Source of the DNA: Candidatus Magnetocorallium paracelense
GTDB taxonomy: Bacteria > Nitrospirota > Thermodesulfovibrionia > Thermodesulfovibrionales > Magnetobacteriaceae
NCBI GenBank assembly: GCA_029001845.1
Contig: JAREWP010000063.1
Span: 50,190-114,189 of the forward strand
DNA length: 64,000 nucleotides
Direction: 5' to 3'
Shown one piece after another: positions 1 through 8,317 of the stretch; the stretch's first letter is position 1; every line of letters begins with the position of its first letter. A model generated the notes under the pieces. The model saw nothing but the letters and a program-made list of their open reading frames with translations, was not told the origin of the DNA and made no database searches. The position numbers and the translations under genes are program-made.

Positions 1-47
1 GCCATTGAAAAAAAGTTGCTGAGTTGAAAAACAATGATACGCTATAG

Positions 48-266
48 ATGCATGGGGATGACTCCATTATACTGCAAGGAGGAGCCAATGATATATTTAA
101 AGTCAAGGAGCTTTTAGGGCATAAATCTATCTCTATGACAATACGGTATTCACATCATTCAACCGAAAGCTTGCGTCCAAGTATTAATGTTTTGGACAAG
201 TATTACAAAAGTGTACACTTAAGCAGGCGGGACATTGACAAGAGTGCGGAAACCCTTGTAATATAA
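48..266 (+). pseudogene. C-terminal remnant of a tyrosine recombinase/integrase
   Basis: The 72-residue frame matches the C-terminal catalytic end of phage-type integrases: the LLGHKSISMTIRYSH stretch holds the conserved His of the LGH motif (residue 25) and the nucleophile Tyr (residue 34). The Arg-His-x-x-Arg part that should lie about 40-100 residues upstream is absent, and an in-frame TAG sits directly before the ATG, so the gene is broken or its rest lies beyond the window in another frame. It ends five bases before a tRNA-Arg gene, a common integration target, which suggests a decayed integrative element. What is seen is the motif; the element is inferred. Confidence 0.6.
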
Positions 267-271
267 GGCAC

Positions 272-348
272 GCCCCCTTAGCTCAGTAGGATAGAGCACA
301 GGATTCCTAATCCTGGTGTCGCAAGTTCGAATCTTGCAGGGGGCGCCA
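272..348 (+). tRNA. tRNA-Arg (anticodon CCU)
   Basis: A full cloverleaf can be folded by eye. The acceptor stem GCCCCCT pairs with AGGGGGC, the D arm follows, and the anticodon stem-loop CAGGATTCCTAATCCTG gives anticodon CCT. The T arm is GCAAG/CTTGC around TTCGAAT. The discriminator is G and the CCA end is encoded (346-348). It reads AGG codons. This tRNA is a frequent attachment site for integrative elements, and an integrase remnant ends just upstream. Confidence 0.95.
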
Positions 349-485
349 TCAAAAATCATTTAAAATCAAATGATTGCATACCTTTACGGAAGTAAGGTGC
401 AGGCTGACTTTTCAGTATCACCCCGGTCTCAGGGCTTCTATAGCTATAAGCATGTCAATAGTTAGGGATTTGATTGCAGATATGA

Positions 486-519
486 ATAGAGACGCCCGGC
501 CGGGGCCGGGCGTCTCTAT
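486..519. terminator. Strong GC-rich hairpin, possible bidirectional terminator
   Basis: A perfect 16-bp inverted repeat (486-501 and 504-519) around a 2-base spacer, with a GC-rich core GACGCCCGGCC. No clear T-run follows on either strand. It lies between the tRNA gene and the 3' end of the minus-strand gene at 551, so it could end transcription from either side. The rest of 349-550 shows nothing else I can name. Confidence 0.5.
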
Positions 520-550
520 ATTTCGGTACTGCCCTGATTAAAACAGCGTA

Positions 551-1210
551 CTATCTCATCATGGGACTTACTACAACATTATTATCCTCGTCATATTCGG
601 CTACGATATTGTCAGCATCAATGACTACGATCAGATATTTCCCCGTAAGTCCCGCCGCCGTAAAGTTGACATTCAGGGTGGTTCCCTGACGTCCCTTTAC
701 ATTGACACTTTTCTGAGCCTTGTACACATCATCGGAGCTGTATACGTCATCATTTGAAAAGTATCCTGTCAGTTTCACGGTACCTCTGAAATACTCGGGG
801 CCGTTATTCTTGACAAGGAAAGTACCTTTTACCTGCAAGTTGTCTCTTCCGACTTTTTGCATTTCAAAGGACTGCCACTCTCCTGTAAGATCGATGCTGC
901 TTGTGATTACTCCGACGCCTGACAATGGTACGCTGATGGTTGACTCATCGGATACTACATCCAGACTCGCGCTCTTTTCACCTTCCGTGGAAGGTACAAA
1001 GACGATCTCTACAATACAACTCTGTGCAGGATCAAGAGTCTTCCATGAACAGGTATCGTTTACCATAAGGAATTCAAGACTGTTCATGCCCGATATCGCC
1101 AGTCCGCCCAGTGCATGGCTTATTACGCCTGTATTCTTGATTGTAAAGGTCTGATGGGATGAGTAAAATATGGAATGTGGAAAATCACCATGTCTAAACT
1201 TGCCCCTCAT
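551..1210 (-). pseudogene. Truncated secreted protein: choice-of-anchor D plus CARDB domains
   Basis: The readable part has two beta-sandwich domains. The first is a choice-of-anchor D (ASPM-SPD-2-Hydin-like) domain with the usual FTIKNTG start, a Cys pair (TCSWKTLDPAQSCIVEIVF) and a PLSGVGV end. The second is a CARDB-like domain ending in DADNIVAEYDEDNNV. Such domains occur in large secreted or surface proteins after a signal peptide and other modules, all missing here. The open frame runs on to 1390, but its first 60 or so codons are intergenic repeat A (about 1250-1330), so I treat the upstream part as non-native. No ribosome site supports a start; an ATG at 1210 is the first outside the repeat. 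Probably the 3' remnant of a larger gene. Confidence 0.5.
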
Positions 1211-1249
1211 CTGCTTCGACCACCCCCGGTACCCGGTAATAAATGTGGG

Positions 1250-1335
1250 TAAAGATAAGCCCTTTGAAGGGGGAGAGGAGACTTCAAAGGAATTTCTTTG
1301 AAATTCTCTGTACCAGGGCAACGTCCTTCGAGGGG
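1250..1335. repeat. Intergenic repeat A, copy 1
   Basis: Contains the repeat A core (GGGGGAGAGGAGACTT, then an AATTTCTTTGAAATT palindrome) shared with copies near 7.0, 8.1, 19.5 and 48.0 kb. It overlaps the 5' part of the open frame of the CARDB fragment. Confidence 0.7.
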
Positions 1336-1516
1336 TTTTTCTACATAGACTCATTATAGAAAAACACTGACACGCAGGACAGAGAAACACATTGCATTAA
1401 TGACATTATATATAAAAATGTGATAAACTGTTTTTGACAAAGTTTGAATTTCAAGCCGACGAGAAAGATTTTTTGTACACAGGCAGCCCAATTTAGAATA
1501 TCCCGTAAGGTGGTTT

Positions 1517-2932
1517 ATGGAACAGGAATCGTTAATTTATAAAAATATACTCGAAAATATGAAGGACGGCGTTATGACAATCGATTTTGACGGTCGTATC
1601 ATAACCTTTAATCCGGCAGCCGAGAAAACCCTTGAAATATCCAGACACGAAATTATAGATAAAAATTATGGCGAAGTTTTCTTTGAATATGAGGAAAACG
1701 ACGCCTTCAACCAGACAATATTCGATGCAATATATGAAGCTTCCATAAATCATAACCAAATCGTCTCATTTAATACCGGCAGGGAGCTTAAAACCCTCTC
1801 ATTAACAACGACTTATCTTCAGACCGATGAAAAGGATATCGGTGTTATAGCGGTCTTCAGCGACATAACAGAACTGATCGAACTCAGAGATGCGCTAAAG
1901 GCCATGGAAAAAATAAAGAAGCTCAATAAGGATCTTGAAGTTCGTAATCGCTTTATCCGCGAAACCTTTGGAAGATATCTTTCCGATGATGTTGTAAACA
2001 GTCTGATAGAGCGTCCCGGCGGCCTTAAAATGGGAGGCGAGACTCAAACCGTTACAATTATGATGACCGACCTCAGGGGGTTTACTTCACTTTCCGAACG
2101 CCTTCAACCTCAGACAGTGGTTGAAATGTTAAATAACTATCTCGCCACTATGACAGAGATTCTTTTAAAGTACAAAGGAACGATAGACGAGTTTATCGGA
2201 GACGCCATACTTGCCGTTTTCGGAGCGCCTGTATACATGGAAGACCATGCAACAAGGGCTGTTGCCTGTGCAGTCGAAATGCAGATCGCCATGAAAGAGG
2301 TCAATCAATGGAATGTTTCGAAGGGATTTCCTGAAATTGAAATGGGAATCGGTATAAATACAGGTAATGTCGTCGTAGGAAACATCGGCTCAAAAAAACG
2401 TACAAAATATGGTGTTGTCGGCAGTTGCGTGAACCTGGCAGGCCGTATCGAATCGTTCACCACAGGCGGTCAGATTCTTATATCCGAGAGGACGAAACAG
2501 GAAACCGGAGATATATTGAGCATTGAGAATCAAATAGAAGTCGAAATGAAAGGAGTGCGTCATCCGGTTACAATTTATGAAATCAATGGAATTAAAGGCA
2601 AACATGATCTTTCCATCAACTGTTCTGACGACGACTACTGCAAAACGATTAATAACGTTCCCGTACTTTTTCATTTCCTTGACGGTAAGCATGTCGAGAC
2701 AGAGTGCCATGAGGGGACGATTATAAAAATGTCCAGAAAAAGCGCAATAATACATACATCGAAAAAAATAGATCTCTATAGTAATATTAAGTTGAGCTTT
2801 CAGGAATGCGCCAATGACGACAAATGCGGTTATATCTACGCCAAAGCGGTAAAAACGGACTCCGATGAGGAAATAATTATTAATATTTTATCCATAGATG
2901 CTGAAGCAATCGAGTTTCTGGGGTTGGAGTAG
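1517..2932 (+). CDS. PAS-regulated class III nucleotidyl cyclase with PilZ-like C-terminus
   Basis: 471 residues, apparently soluble. An N-terminal PAS domain (about 8-120) is followed by a short coiled coil and a class III cyclase domain (about 175-355). The two metal-binding Asp are visible in MTDLRGFTSLSE and IGDAILAVFGAP, and the transition-state Asn/Arg in VNLAGRIES. The residue that usually sets ATP or GTP choice (Asp in adenylate cyclases, Cys in guanylate cyclases) is Gly in KYGVVGSCVN, so I leave the substrate open, though most bacterial members make cAMP. The last 90 residues resemble a degenerate PilZ-type barrel: a Ser is kept but the RxxxR and final Gly are not obvious. The start follows AAGGTGG (1507-1513). 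It appears monocistronic, with repeat B downstream. Confidence 0.85.
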   Translation: MEQESLIYKNILENMKDGVMTIDFDGRIITFNPAAEKTLEISRHEIIDKNYGEVFFEYEENDAFNQTIFDAIYEASINHNQIVSFNTGRELKTLSLTTTYLQTDEKDIGVIAVFSDITELIELRDALKAMEKIKKLNKDLEVRNRFIRETFGRYLSDDVVNSLIERPGGLKMGGETQTVTIMMTDLRGFTSLSERLQPQTVVEMLNNYLATMTEILLKYKGTIDEFIGDAILAVFGAPVYMEDHATRAVACAVEMQIAMKEVNQWNVSKGFPEIEMGIGINTGNVVVGNIGSKKRTKYGVVGSCVNLAGRIESFTTGGQILISERTKQETGDILSIENQIEVEMKGVRHPVTIYEINGIKGKHDLSINCSDDDYCKTINNVPVLFHFLDGKHVETECHEGTIIKMSRKSAIIHTSKKIDLYSNIKLSFQECANDDKCGYIYAKAVKTDSDEEIIINILSIDAEAIEFLGLE

Positions 2933-2956
2933 ATATAATAATTAACTAAAGCATTT

Positions 2957-3085
2957 AGCTGTCAGCCATCAGCTGTCAGCATTTTGATTACAACAGATTA
3001 CAGCTTAAATTAAACTCACCCGTAAGGTGATGCTTATTTTAAGGAATTTCTTTAGCTGAAGGCTGATCGCTGACAGCTGACTGCC
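2957..3085. repeat. Palindromic repeat B, copy 1
   Basis: Ends are imperfect inverted copies of each other (AGCTGTCAGCCATCAGCTG at the left; GCTGATCGCTGACAGCTGAC at the right, followed by TTTTTT). The middle holds a conserved CACCCGTAAGGTGA block. Five other copies lie at 11.7, 13.2, 19.4, 48.2 and 62.2 kb. The long stem with a T-tail could act as a terminator for the cyclase gene. Confidence 0.8.
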
Positions 3086-3173
3086 TTTTTTAGGATTAAG
3101 TGTCTCAAGTGAACTTCATAAATACTGAAACCTGCGGCTGCATTTTTACTCATCACTCGAAATTACTTCAAAA

Positions 3174-3887
3174 ATGATTCTCCATATTAAAAGATACAAC
3201 CCGGAAAAAGATGAAAACTCTTTTTTCGAAAAATTTGAAATAGCCCCTCAAGAGGGTATGCGAGTACTGGATGCGCTTATACACATTAAAAACACTCGTG
3301 ACGGCGCTCTTACATTCAGACGCTCCTGCGCCCATGGAATTTGTGGTTCCTGCGCCATGAAAATTAACGGAGAGAACAGGCTGGCCTGTCAAACATTGAT
3401 AGATACGTCGAAAAAAGAGATTTTCATCGAGCCTCTCCACTCATTTCCCGTAATCAGGGATTTGGTGACTGATATGTCGTTTTTTTTCGAGCTCAATGAA
3501 CGAATCCTCCCCTTTTTGATAAATGACGAAACGCCGCCGGAACGTGAACGGTTTCAAAGTCAAGAGGAAGTGGAAGATATATCGGAGTCTATTACATGTA
3601 TCATGTGCGGTTCCTGTACGTCGGCATGTCCCTCGCACCGGCACAACAGTAAATTCCCCGGACCGTCGGCCCTGCTGAAATCCTATCGTTTCATCTTCGA
3701 TTCAAGAGACAAGGCTTTAAAAGAGAGAATAGGCATTATTAATAGGCCAGACGGTCTTTGGAAGTGCAGAACGATTCTTAACTGCACGGAAACCTGTCCT
3801 AAGAATATTCGAATAAACCACTACATTTCAAAATTAAAAAGATTTATCTGCACAAAACAATTTTCAATATTATCTGCTCTGCAATAA
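3174..3887 (+). CDS. sdhB: Succinate dehydrogenase/fumarate reductase iron-sulfur subunit (orphan)
   Basis: 237 residues, normal for SdhB/FrdB. The N-terminal plant-type ferredoxin domain has the 2Fe-2S cysteines at 52, 57, 60 and 72 (RRSCAHGICGSCAMKINGE). The C-terminal domain has the 4Fe-4S motif CIMCGSCTSACP and further Cys groups (WKCRTILNCTETCPKNI) for the 3Fe-4S and 4Fe-4S clusters. In the complex this subunit passes electrons between the flavoprotein and the quinone-binding membrane subunits. Neither of those is nearby: the neighbours are a cyclase and a c-di-GMP enzyme, so the partners must be elsewhere or the protein serves another flavoprotein. The 3' end overlaps the convergent gene by 18 bases. 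The upstream region is repeat B and no strong ribosome site is seen. Confidence 0.85.
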   Translation: MILHIKRYNPEKDENSFFEKFEIAPQEGMRVLDALIHIKNTRDGALTFRRSCAHGICGSCAMKINGENRLACQTLIDTSKKEIFIEPLHSFPVIRDLVTDMSFFFELNERILPFLINDETPPERERFQSQEEVEDISESITCIMCGSCTSACPSHRHNSKFPGPSALLKSYRFIFDSRDKALKERIGIINRPDGLWKCRTILNCTETCPKNIRINHYISKLKRFICTKQFSILSALQ

Positions 3888-6800
3888 ACTCAGGAAATCT
3901 TCTTCCCGTACAGGTTTGCTAATGAGATAGCCCTGTACCTCATCGCAATCGAGCTTTTTTAATATCTCCAATTGTTCTTTTGTCTCCACTCCCTCGGCAA
4001 TCACCTTCAGACCAAGATTATGGGCCATATCTATGATTGTCTTTGCAATGACATGGTCGTCATTATTGTGGTTGATATCGTTAATAAAAGACTTATCGAT
4101 CTTTAATTTATGAAATGGGAGATGCTTTAAATAGCTCAGGGAGGAATACCCGGTGCCGAAATCGTCGATAGCAAGTTTAACACCAATACTGTTCAACTCT
4201 TTCAATATATAAATCGTCGACTCCATGTTATGCATCGATACGCTTTCCGTCAGCTCCAGTTCCAGCAATTGGGGATCCAATTCGGTTTCGAATAATATCT
4301 GAGACACCCTTTCGCTGAAATTATACTGTTGAAACTGATTATACGATATATTAACGGCAAGCACCAGAGTATGACTGTAGTTCTGCTGCCACATTTTGCT
4401 TTGCAAACACCCCTGCTGTAGCACCCAATCTCCAATTTGTACAATAAGGCCCAGCGATTCGGCGATGGAAATAAACTTATCCGGATAGATCATGCCGAAT
4501 ATCGGGTGATTCCACCTGATAAGAGCTTCTGCGCCCGTAATCAGACCTGTCCTGAGATTTATCTGCGGCTGATAATGCAATACAAACTCATCATTTGCCA
4601 GAGCATGCCGGATATCCTGTTCAAGCTTACTGCTCTCCCTTAACTCTTTATCCATGGAATTGTTATAAGCGATAACATTATGACCGCCCGATGTTTTGGC
4701 ATGATACATGGCAGTATCCGCCTTTTTTATGAGCATCTGCATATCATGACCATCTTCAGGGAAAAAACTCATGCCTATGCTCACGATGATGGAACAGGAG
4801 TGGTCGTTGATTATTAAGGGTTTGGACAGGGAGTCTATTATTTTCTTGGCAATTTTTTTGCTGTTCTCTGAATCCTTCATTCTTGTGACAACCAGTACGA
4901 ACTCGTCGCCTCCCACCCGTGAGACAGTATCGGTGTCTCTTACACATTCCAACAACCTGGAGGCAGTTGTTTTTAACAACATATCTCCTACTTCATGTCC
5001 GTATGTATCGTTAACACATTTAAAACGATCCAGGTCTATGTACATTATCGTTATTTTATCTCCGTAACGCTGGGATTCCTTGATTGCCTGATTCAAACGA
5101 TCGAAAAGTAAAGAGCGGTTGGGAAGGGCTGTTAAAGGATCGTAGTTGGCCATAAATTCAAGTTTCTCATGGGTCCGTGACCTTTCTATAATGGTAGCCA
5201 ATGTATCGGCAAAGGTCTGCAAAAACTGCTCTTCCACATGGTTTCTCTCATGCCCCTCGTTTAAATCGATATTCAGAAGCCCCAGTAATTTTTCCTTGGT
5301 TTTTATGGGAATACAATAATGACCATGCGGCGGGATGCCTTCATATAATATCTCATGGCGCTCATCGATCTTGTCGGCAAACACCATCTCTCCGCTGGAT
5401 GCGGCCAGTCCGCAGAGACATTTGCCAAGGGGAACTTCCTTGCAGGGCTGGAGAAGTTGCTGAGGAAAGTTTCTTCTTACCGTCATTTTCAAGGTGTTTG
5501 TATGGGGGTCGAAGAGGAAGATGCACCCTATGGATTTGGCTGACAGCCATGGTACGGAAAAGAGTAAATCCAGCGCAAGCTCCAGATATTCCCTAAGCTC
5601 GAGGTTTTTAAAGGAGAGTTTTAGAACCGAGCTGATTACGTGTTGTACTTCGAAACTTCTTTTTATCTGCTCAGTACGCTCCACCACCTTGCTCTCCAGT
5701 TTTTTATTTAAATCGTCCATGTCATGAAATGACTTTTTCAATTGCGAGGCCATATCCTGAAAAGAGCCCGCCAGCGATCCGAACTCGTCATTACTCTCTA
5801 TTTCCATCGGATAATCCCAGTCCCCCTTTGTAAGAGACTTGGCGGCCCTGTCGAGTTTATCGATAGGTTGAAGTATGAGTTTCCTGAAACTCATTTTTAA
5901 GGTAATCGCCAGAAGCAATCCAAACAGTATGGCAGTGATATAGATCGTCCAATGTATCACATTAGAGACCTCGATCAAATCGTTTTCCTCTACGGCAACG
6001 GTTAGATACCAATCCATCTCTTTTATAGGGCGAACGACAGCAAAATGAGGTTTGCCATGCTCTTTATATTGAATAATCCTGTTTTCTTTTATCAAACCTC
6101 TGCCAATATCACTGATAAAATGGGAAAGCTCACTGTCCGATATATCTGTAGACTTGAGCTGCGTATTCATTTTGGCGCTTTTTTCCAATATGACTTTCAT
6201 ATAGTCAGGGTGGGCGATCAGGTTTCCCATGGAATCGGATAAAAAGGCCTCACCCCACCCTTCTGTTTTTGAAAGATTATTAATCTTGCTAAAAAGGTCA
6301 TCCAAGATGAAGTCGCTGCCGGTTATCCCAATAAAAACATCATCTTTATATAGAGGAATAATCAGACTTGTCATCCATTTTTTCCATATGGAATCATAAT
6401 ACACAGGCGTCCATTTCGGTTGTTTTTCCGGGTTATTTTCGCTGTCTGCGACACTATAAAAAATATCGTAAACAAAGTTATGATCAGCCTCTGCTTCAAA
6501 GGCCCACTCAGGAGGCGTTATACGGAGGAAGTTATCTTTTGTAATGATATAAAAATTAAAAAAAGATTCCGTAACAACAGGCGCAGTATACTGCCATATA
6601 TTTTCCGTACTCATAAAAACATGCTTAATATCCTCTGTCAGCTCATTCAGGTTGGATAAAAAGGCCCCGGAATAACCATCACTGTGTCTGACAGCACCGT
6701 CCTTACCTGCCTGAAGCTCTATGCTCCCCTGGCGATTAAGGGATAATCCGTTAAAAACGGTTTTATTGGCTGCAATACCTACTTTTAGTTTATTGCTTAT

Positions 6801-6989
6801 CTCCTCTTCCAAAGCGTCTTTATATCTTTTACTAATAAGATTCAGCCTGTCAGTGGATTGAGACATCAGGAGCTTTGACTCAAGACTTTTTAAAATCGAC
6901 CCTGTTAATACACTGACAACGATACAAATCAGAATGATTCGCACCAGTAATTTGTTTTGCAGCTTACGGTTTCGCTTCTCCACCGTCAC
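3870..6989 (-). CDS. Membrane Cache-HAMP-GAF-GGDEF-EAL protein (c-di-GMP synthesis/breakdown)
   Basis: 1039 residues. A membrane helix (about 15-35) is followed by a periplasmic Cache-type sensor (40-345), a second helix (345-365), HAMP (366-420) and GAF (about 455-600). A GGDEF domain with an intact motif (RVGGDEFVLVV, near residue 695) and an EAL domain (near 821) follow. The EAL domain keeps AEALIRW, ELTES, DDFGTGYSSL, KIDKSFI and AEGVET, so both catalytic sets look complete and either activity is possible. The start is GTG preceded by GGTGAGGG; these signals and the first codons lie inside intergenic repeat A (see findings). The gene converges on sdhB. Confidence 0.9.
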   Translation of the reverse strand: MTVEKRNRKLQNKLLVRIILICIVVSVLTGSILKSLESKLLMSQSTDRLNLISKRYKDALEEEISNKLKVGIAANKTVFNGLSLNRQGSIELQAGKDGAVRHSDGYSGAFLSNLNELTEDIKHVFMSTENIWQYTAPVVTESFFNFYIITKDNFLRITPPEWAFEAEADHNFVYDIFYSVADSENNPEKQPKWTPVYYDSIWKKWMTSLIIPLYKDDVFIGITGSDFILDDLFSKINNLSKTEGWGEAFLSDSMGNLIAHPDYMKVILEKSAKMNTQLKSTDISDSELSHFISDIGRGLIKENRIIQYKEHGKPHFAVVRPIKEMDWYLTVAVEENDLIEVSNVIHWTIYITAILFGLLLAITLKMSFRKLILQPIDKLDRAAKSLTKGDWDYPMEIESNDEFGSLAGSFQDMASQLKKSFHDMDDLNKKLESKVVERTEQIKRSFEVQHVISSVLKLSFKNLELREYLELALDLLFSVPWLSAKSIGCIFLFDPHTNTLKMTVRRNFPQQLLQPCKEVPLGKCLCGLAASSGEMVFADKIDERHEILYEGIPPHGHYCIPIKTKEKLLGLLNIDLNEGHERNHVEEQFLQTFADTLATIIERSRTHEKLEFMANYDPLTALPNRSLLFDRLNQAIKESQRYGDKITIMYIDLDRFKCVNDTYGHEVGDMLLKTTASRLLECVRDTDTVSRVGGDEFVLVVTRMKDSENSKKIAKKIIDSLSKPLIINDHSCSIIVSIGMSFFPEDGHDMQMLIKKADTAMYHAKTSGGHNVIAYNNSMDKELRESSKLEQDIRHALANDEFVLHYQPQINLRTGLITGAEALIRWNHPIFGMIYPDKFISIAESLGLIVQIGDWVLQQGCLQSKMWQQNYSHTLVLAVNISYNQFQQYNFSERVSQILFETELDPQLLELELTESVSMHNMESTIYILKELNSIGVKLAIDDFGTGYSSLSYLKHLPFHKLKIDKSFINDINHNNDDHVIAKTIIDMAHNLGLKVIAEGVETKEQLEILKKLDCDEVQGYLISKPVREEDFLSLLQSR

Positions 6990-7085
6990 CCCTCACCTTA
7001 ATCCTCTCCCCTCAAGGGGAGAGGAGACTTAAAGGGAATTTCTTCGAAATTCCTATATATTTAAGTTAATGCCCTATGGGCGGTT
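6973..7085. repeat. Intergenic repeat A, copy 2
   Basis: Shares a stretch of about 40 bases, starting CGCTTCTCCACCGTCACC, almost exactly with 8059-8100. The core CTCCCCTCAAGGGGAGAGG and GAATTTCTTCGAAATTCC palindromes follow. It covers the start of the minus-strand GGDEF-EAL gene. Confidence 0.8.
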
Positions 7086-7086
7086 C

Positions 7087-7560
7087 TCATAAATCCAGCT
7101 CCATTGTTATAGCTTCATCTATTATATGAGAGCCATAGGGCTCTATTTTCTTAAAATTATACTCCCTGTAAAGCTCAATGGCCTTTTCCATAAAAGTAAG
7201 CGTCTGAAGTCTGAGTTTTTTATACTGCCTCTCCCTTGCATAATCGAGGGCCCTGTTAAGGAGTCCTTTGCCTATCCCGTTATTACGGAATTTAGGAAGT
7301 ACAAAAAGTCTCGTTACTTCGCCAATATCTTCACTCAGATTTTTGATTCCTATGCAACCACAGGGCTCACCATTGCAAAAGACGATAATTAATCGTCCTT
7401 CCGGTTCCGTAAATTCGGCGCCAAGCCCGTCAAAGCCACCTGTAATGATCCGATAACAGACTTTGCAATTTATTGACAAAGAGACAGCATATTGTTCCAA
7501 AAGCTCTTTAATTATCGCAAGATGTTCGGATATGTTTGCATTAATAAACTCTACAAACAT
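7087..7560 (-). CDS. GNAT-family N-acetyltransferase
   Basis: 157 residues, the usual size of a single-domain GNAT enzyme. The acetyl-CoA pyrophosphate loop is seen as RLFVLPKFRNNGIGKGLL (motif A, about residues 85-102), with the preceding strand CGCIGIKNLSEDIGEV and the C-terminal LYREYNFKKIEPY typical of motif B. The substrate cannot be told from sequence. It has its own start at 7560, is followed by repeat A, and lies in the same direction as, and upstream of, the GGDEF-EAL gene, with repeat sequence between them. Confidence 0.85.
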   Translation of the reverse strand: MFVEFINANISEHLAIIKELLEQYAVSLSINCKVCYRIITGGFDGLGAEFTEPEGRLIIVFCNGEPCGCIGIKNLSEDIGEVTRLFVLPKFRNNGIGKGLLNRALDYARERQYKKLRLQTLTFMEKAIELYREYNFKKIEPYGSHIIDEAITMELDL

Positions 7561-7662
7561 TGTTCATAACTTTCATGACAGGTTATACAGTATAGAGACA
7601 AGAGTTCAAATCATCAGGTTGATCGGATTTAGTTATTACAGCACACAGTCTTTGACGAAGTA

Positions 7663-7704
7663 AGCGTTCATGACCTTCCGGTTCACTACTAAGCGTGAAA
7701 ATTT
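7663..7704. repeat. Repeat D-like unit (degenerate)
   Basis: CGTTCATGACCTTCCGGTTCAC and the following AAGCGTGAAAAT match the repeat D consensus found at 18.4-18.9 and 62.5 kb. The small stem has a mismatch here. The remaining bases of 7561-7766 show no gene. Confidence 0.55.
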
Positions 7705-7766
7705 AACGATACAAACCATTGTGAGAGTCACCTGCCCACAGGAGACCTCAACGGTTCATTTACAGG

Positions 7767-7955
7767 TTATTTGTCTTCATCCTCCTTTTCAGATGACGGA
7801 TTTCCAATTATGGTCAGCATACCGCTCTCTCCGGTGAACAATCCCGGTCCGGGTTTCATCTCTCTGTCCGATTGATAATCAAATGGTTCCGGCGTCGTGG
7901 AACATCCACATAGAAATAATACGATTGTAAAAAGACATACATAAAAACTTTTCAT
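7767..7955 (-). CDS. Small predicted lipoprotein of unknown function
   Basis: 62 residues. A short basic start (MKS), a hydrophobic stretch and the lipobox LFLCGC|S indicate lipidation at Cys18 and membrane anchoring after cleavage. The mature part is only about 45 residues, acidic at the end (SSEKEDEDK), with no domain I know. No strong ribosome site is visible. It lies between the GNAT gene and the porin on the same strand, each separated by repeat-bearing gaps. Confidence 0.6.
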   Translation of the reverse strand: MKSFYVCLFTIVLFLCGCSTTPEPFDYQSDREMKPGPGLFTGESGMLTIIGNPSSEKEDEDK

Positions 7956-7974
7956 TCTTAAAAACAGTAACTAC

Positions 7975-8215
7975 TTAGGCCCTTATAAATGAAATTGTGA
8001 GCAAAAAAGCACCAATATTTTTAGGTGAGGGGGTGCAGTACGGTTCTCGATTTGTTAACGCTTCTCCACCGTCACCCCTCACCTTAGTTCTCTCCCCTCA
8101 AGGAGAGAGGAGACAGGAGGGAATTTCTACGAAATTCCTTAATCGTTACGCCAAACCTGTTTGGTTCCGGCTACGCCGGGTTAGGTATATAGACTATAGG
8201 GTGAAGACTATCAGG
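7975..8215. repeat. Intergenic repeat A, copy 3 (extended)
   Basis: Begins with TAGGCCCTTATAAATGAAATT, which also starts the copy at 47.8 kb. It carries the core CTCTCCCCTCAAGGAGAGAGG and AATTTCTACGAAATT palindromes and ends in CCAAACCTGTTTGGTTCC and GCCGGGTTAGG. Apparent open frames across 7997-8452 are this repeat plus porin antisense and are not genes. Confidence 0.75.
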
Positions 8216-8317
8216 TTCTTAGGGCCTAAAAAGAAAAGACAATACAACCATAACGATCCTGATGATCCTGCCGGAAAAGTCTTAATGATTATTGTTACGT
8301 CCGGGCAGTGTCAAACA

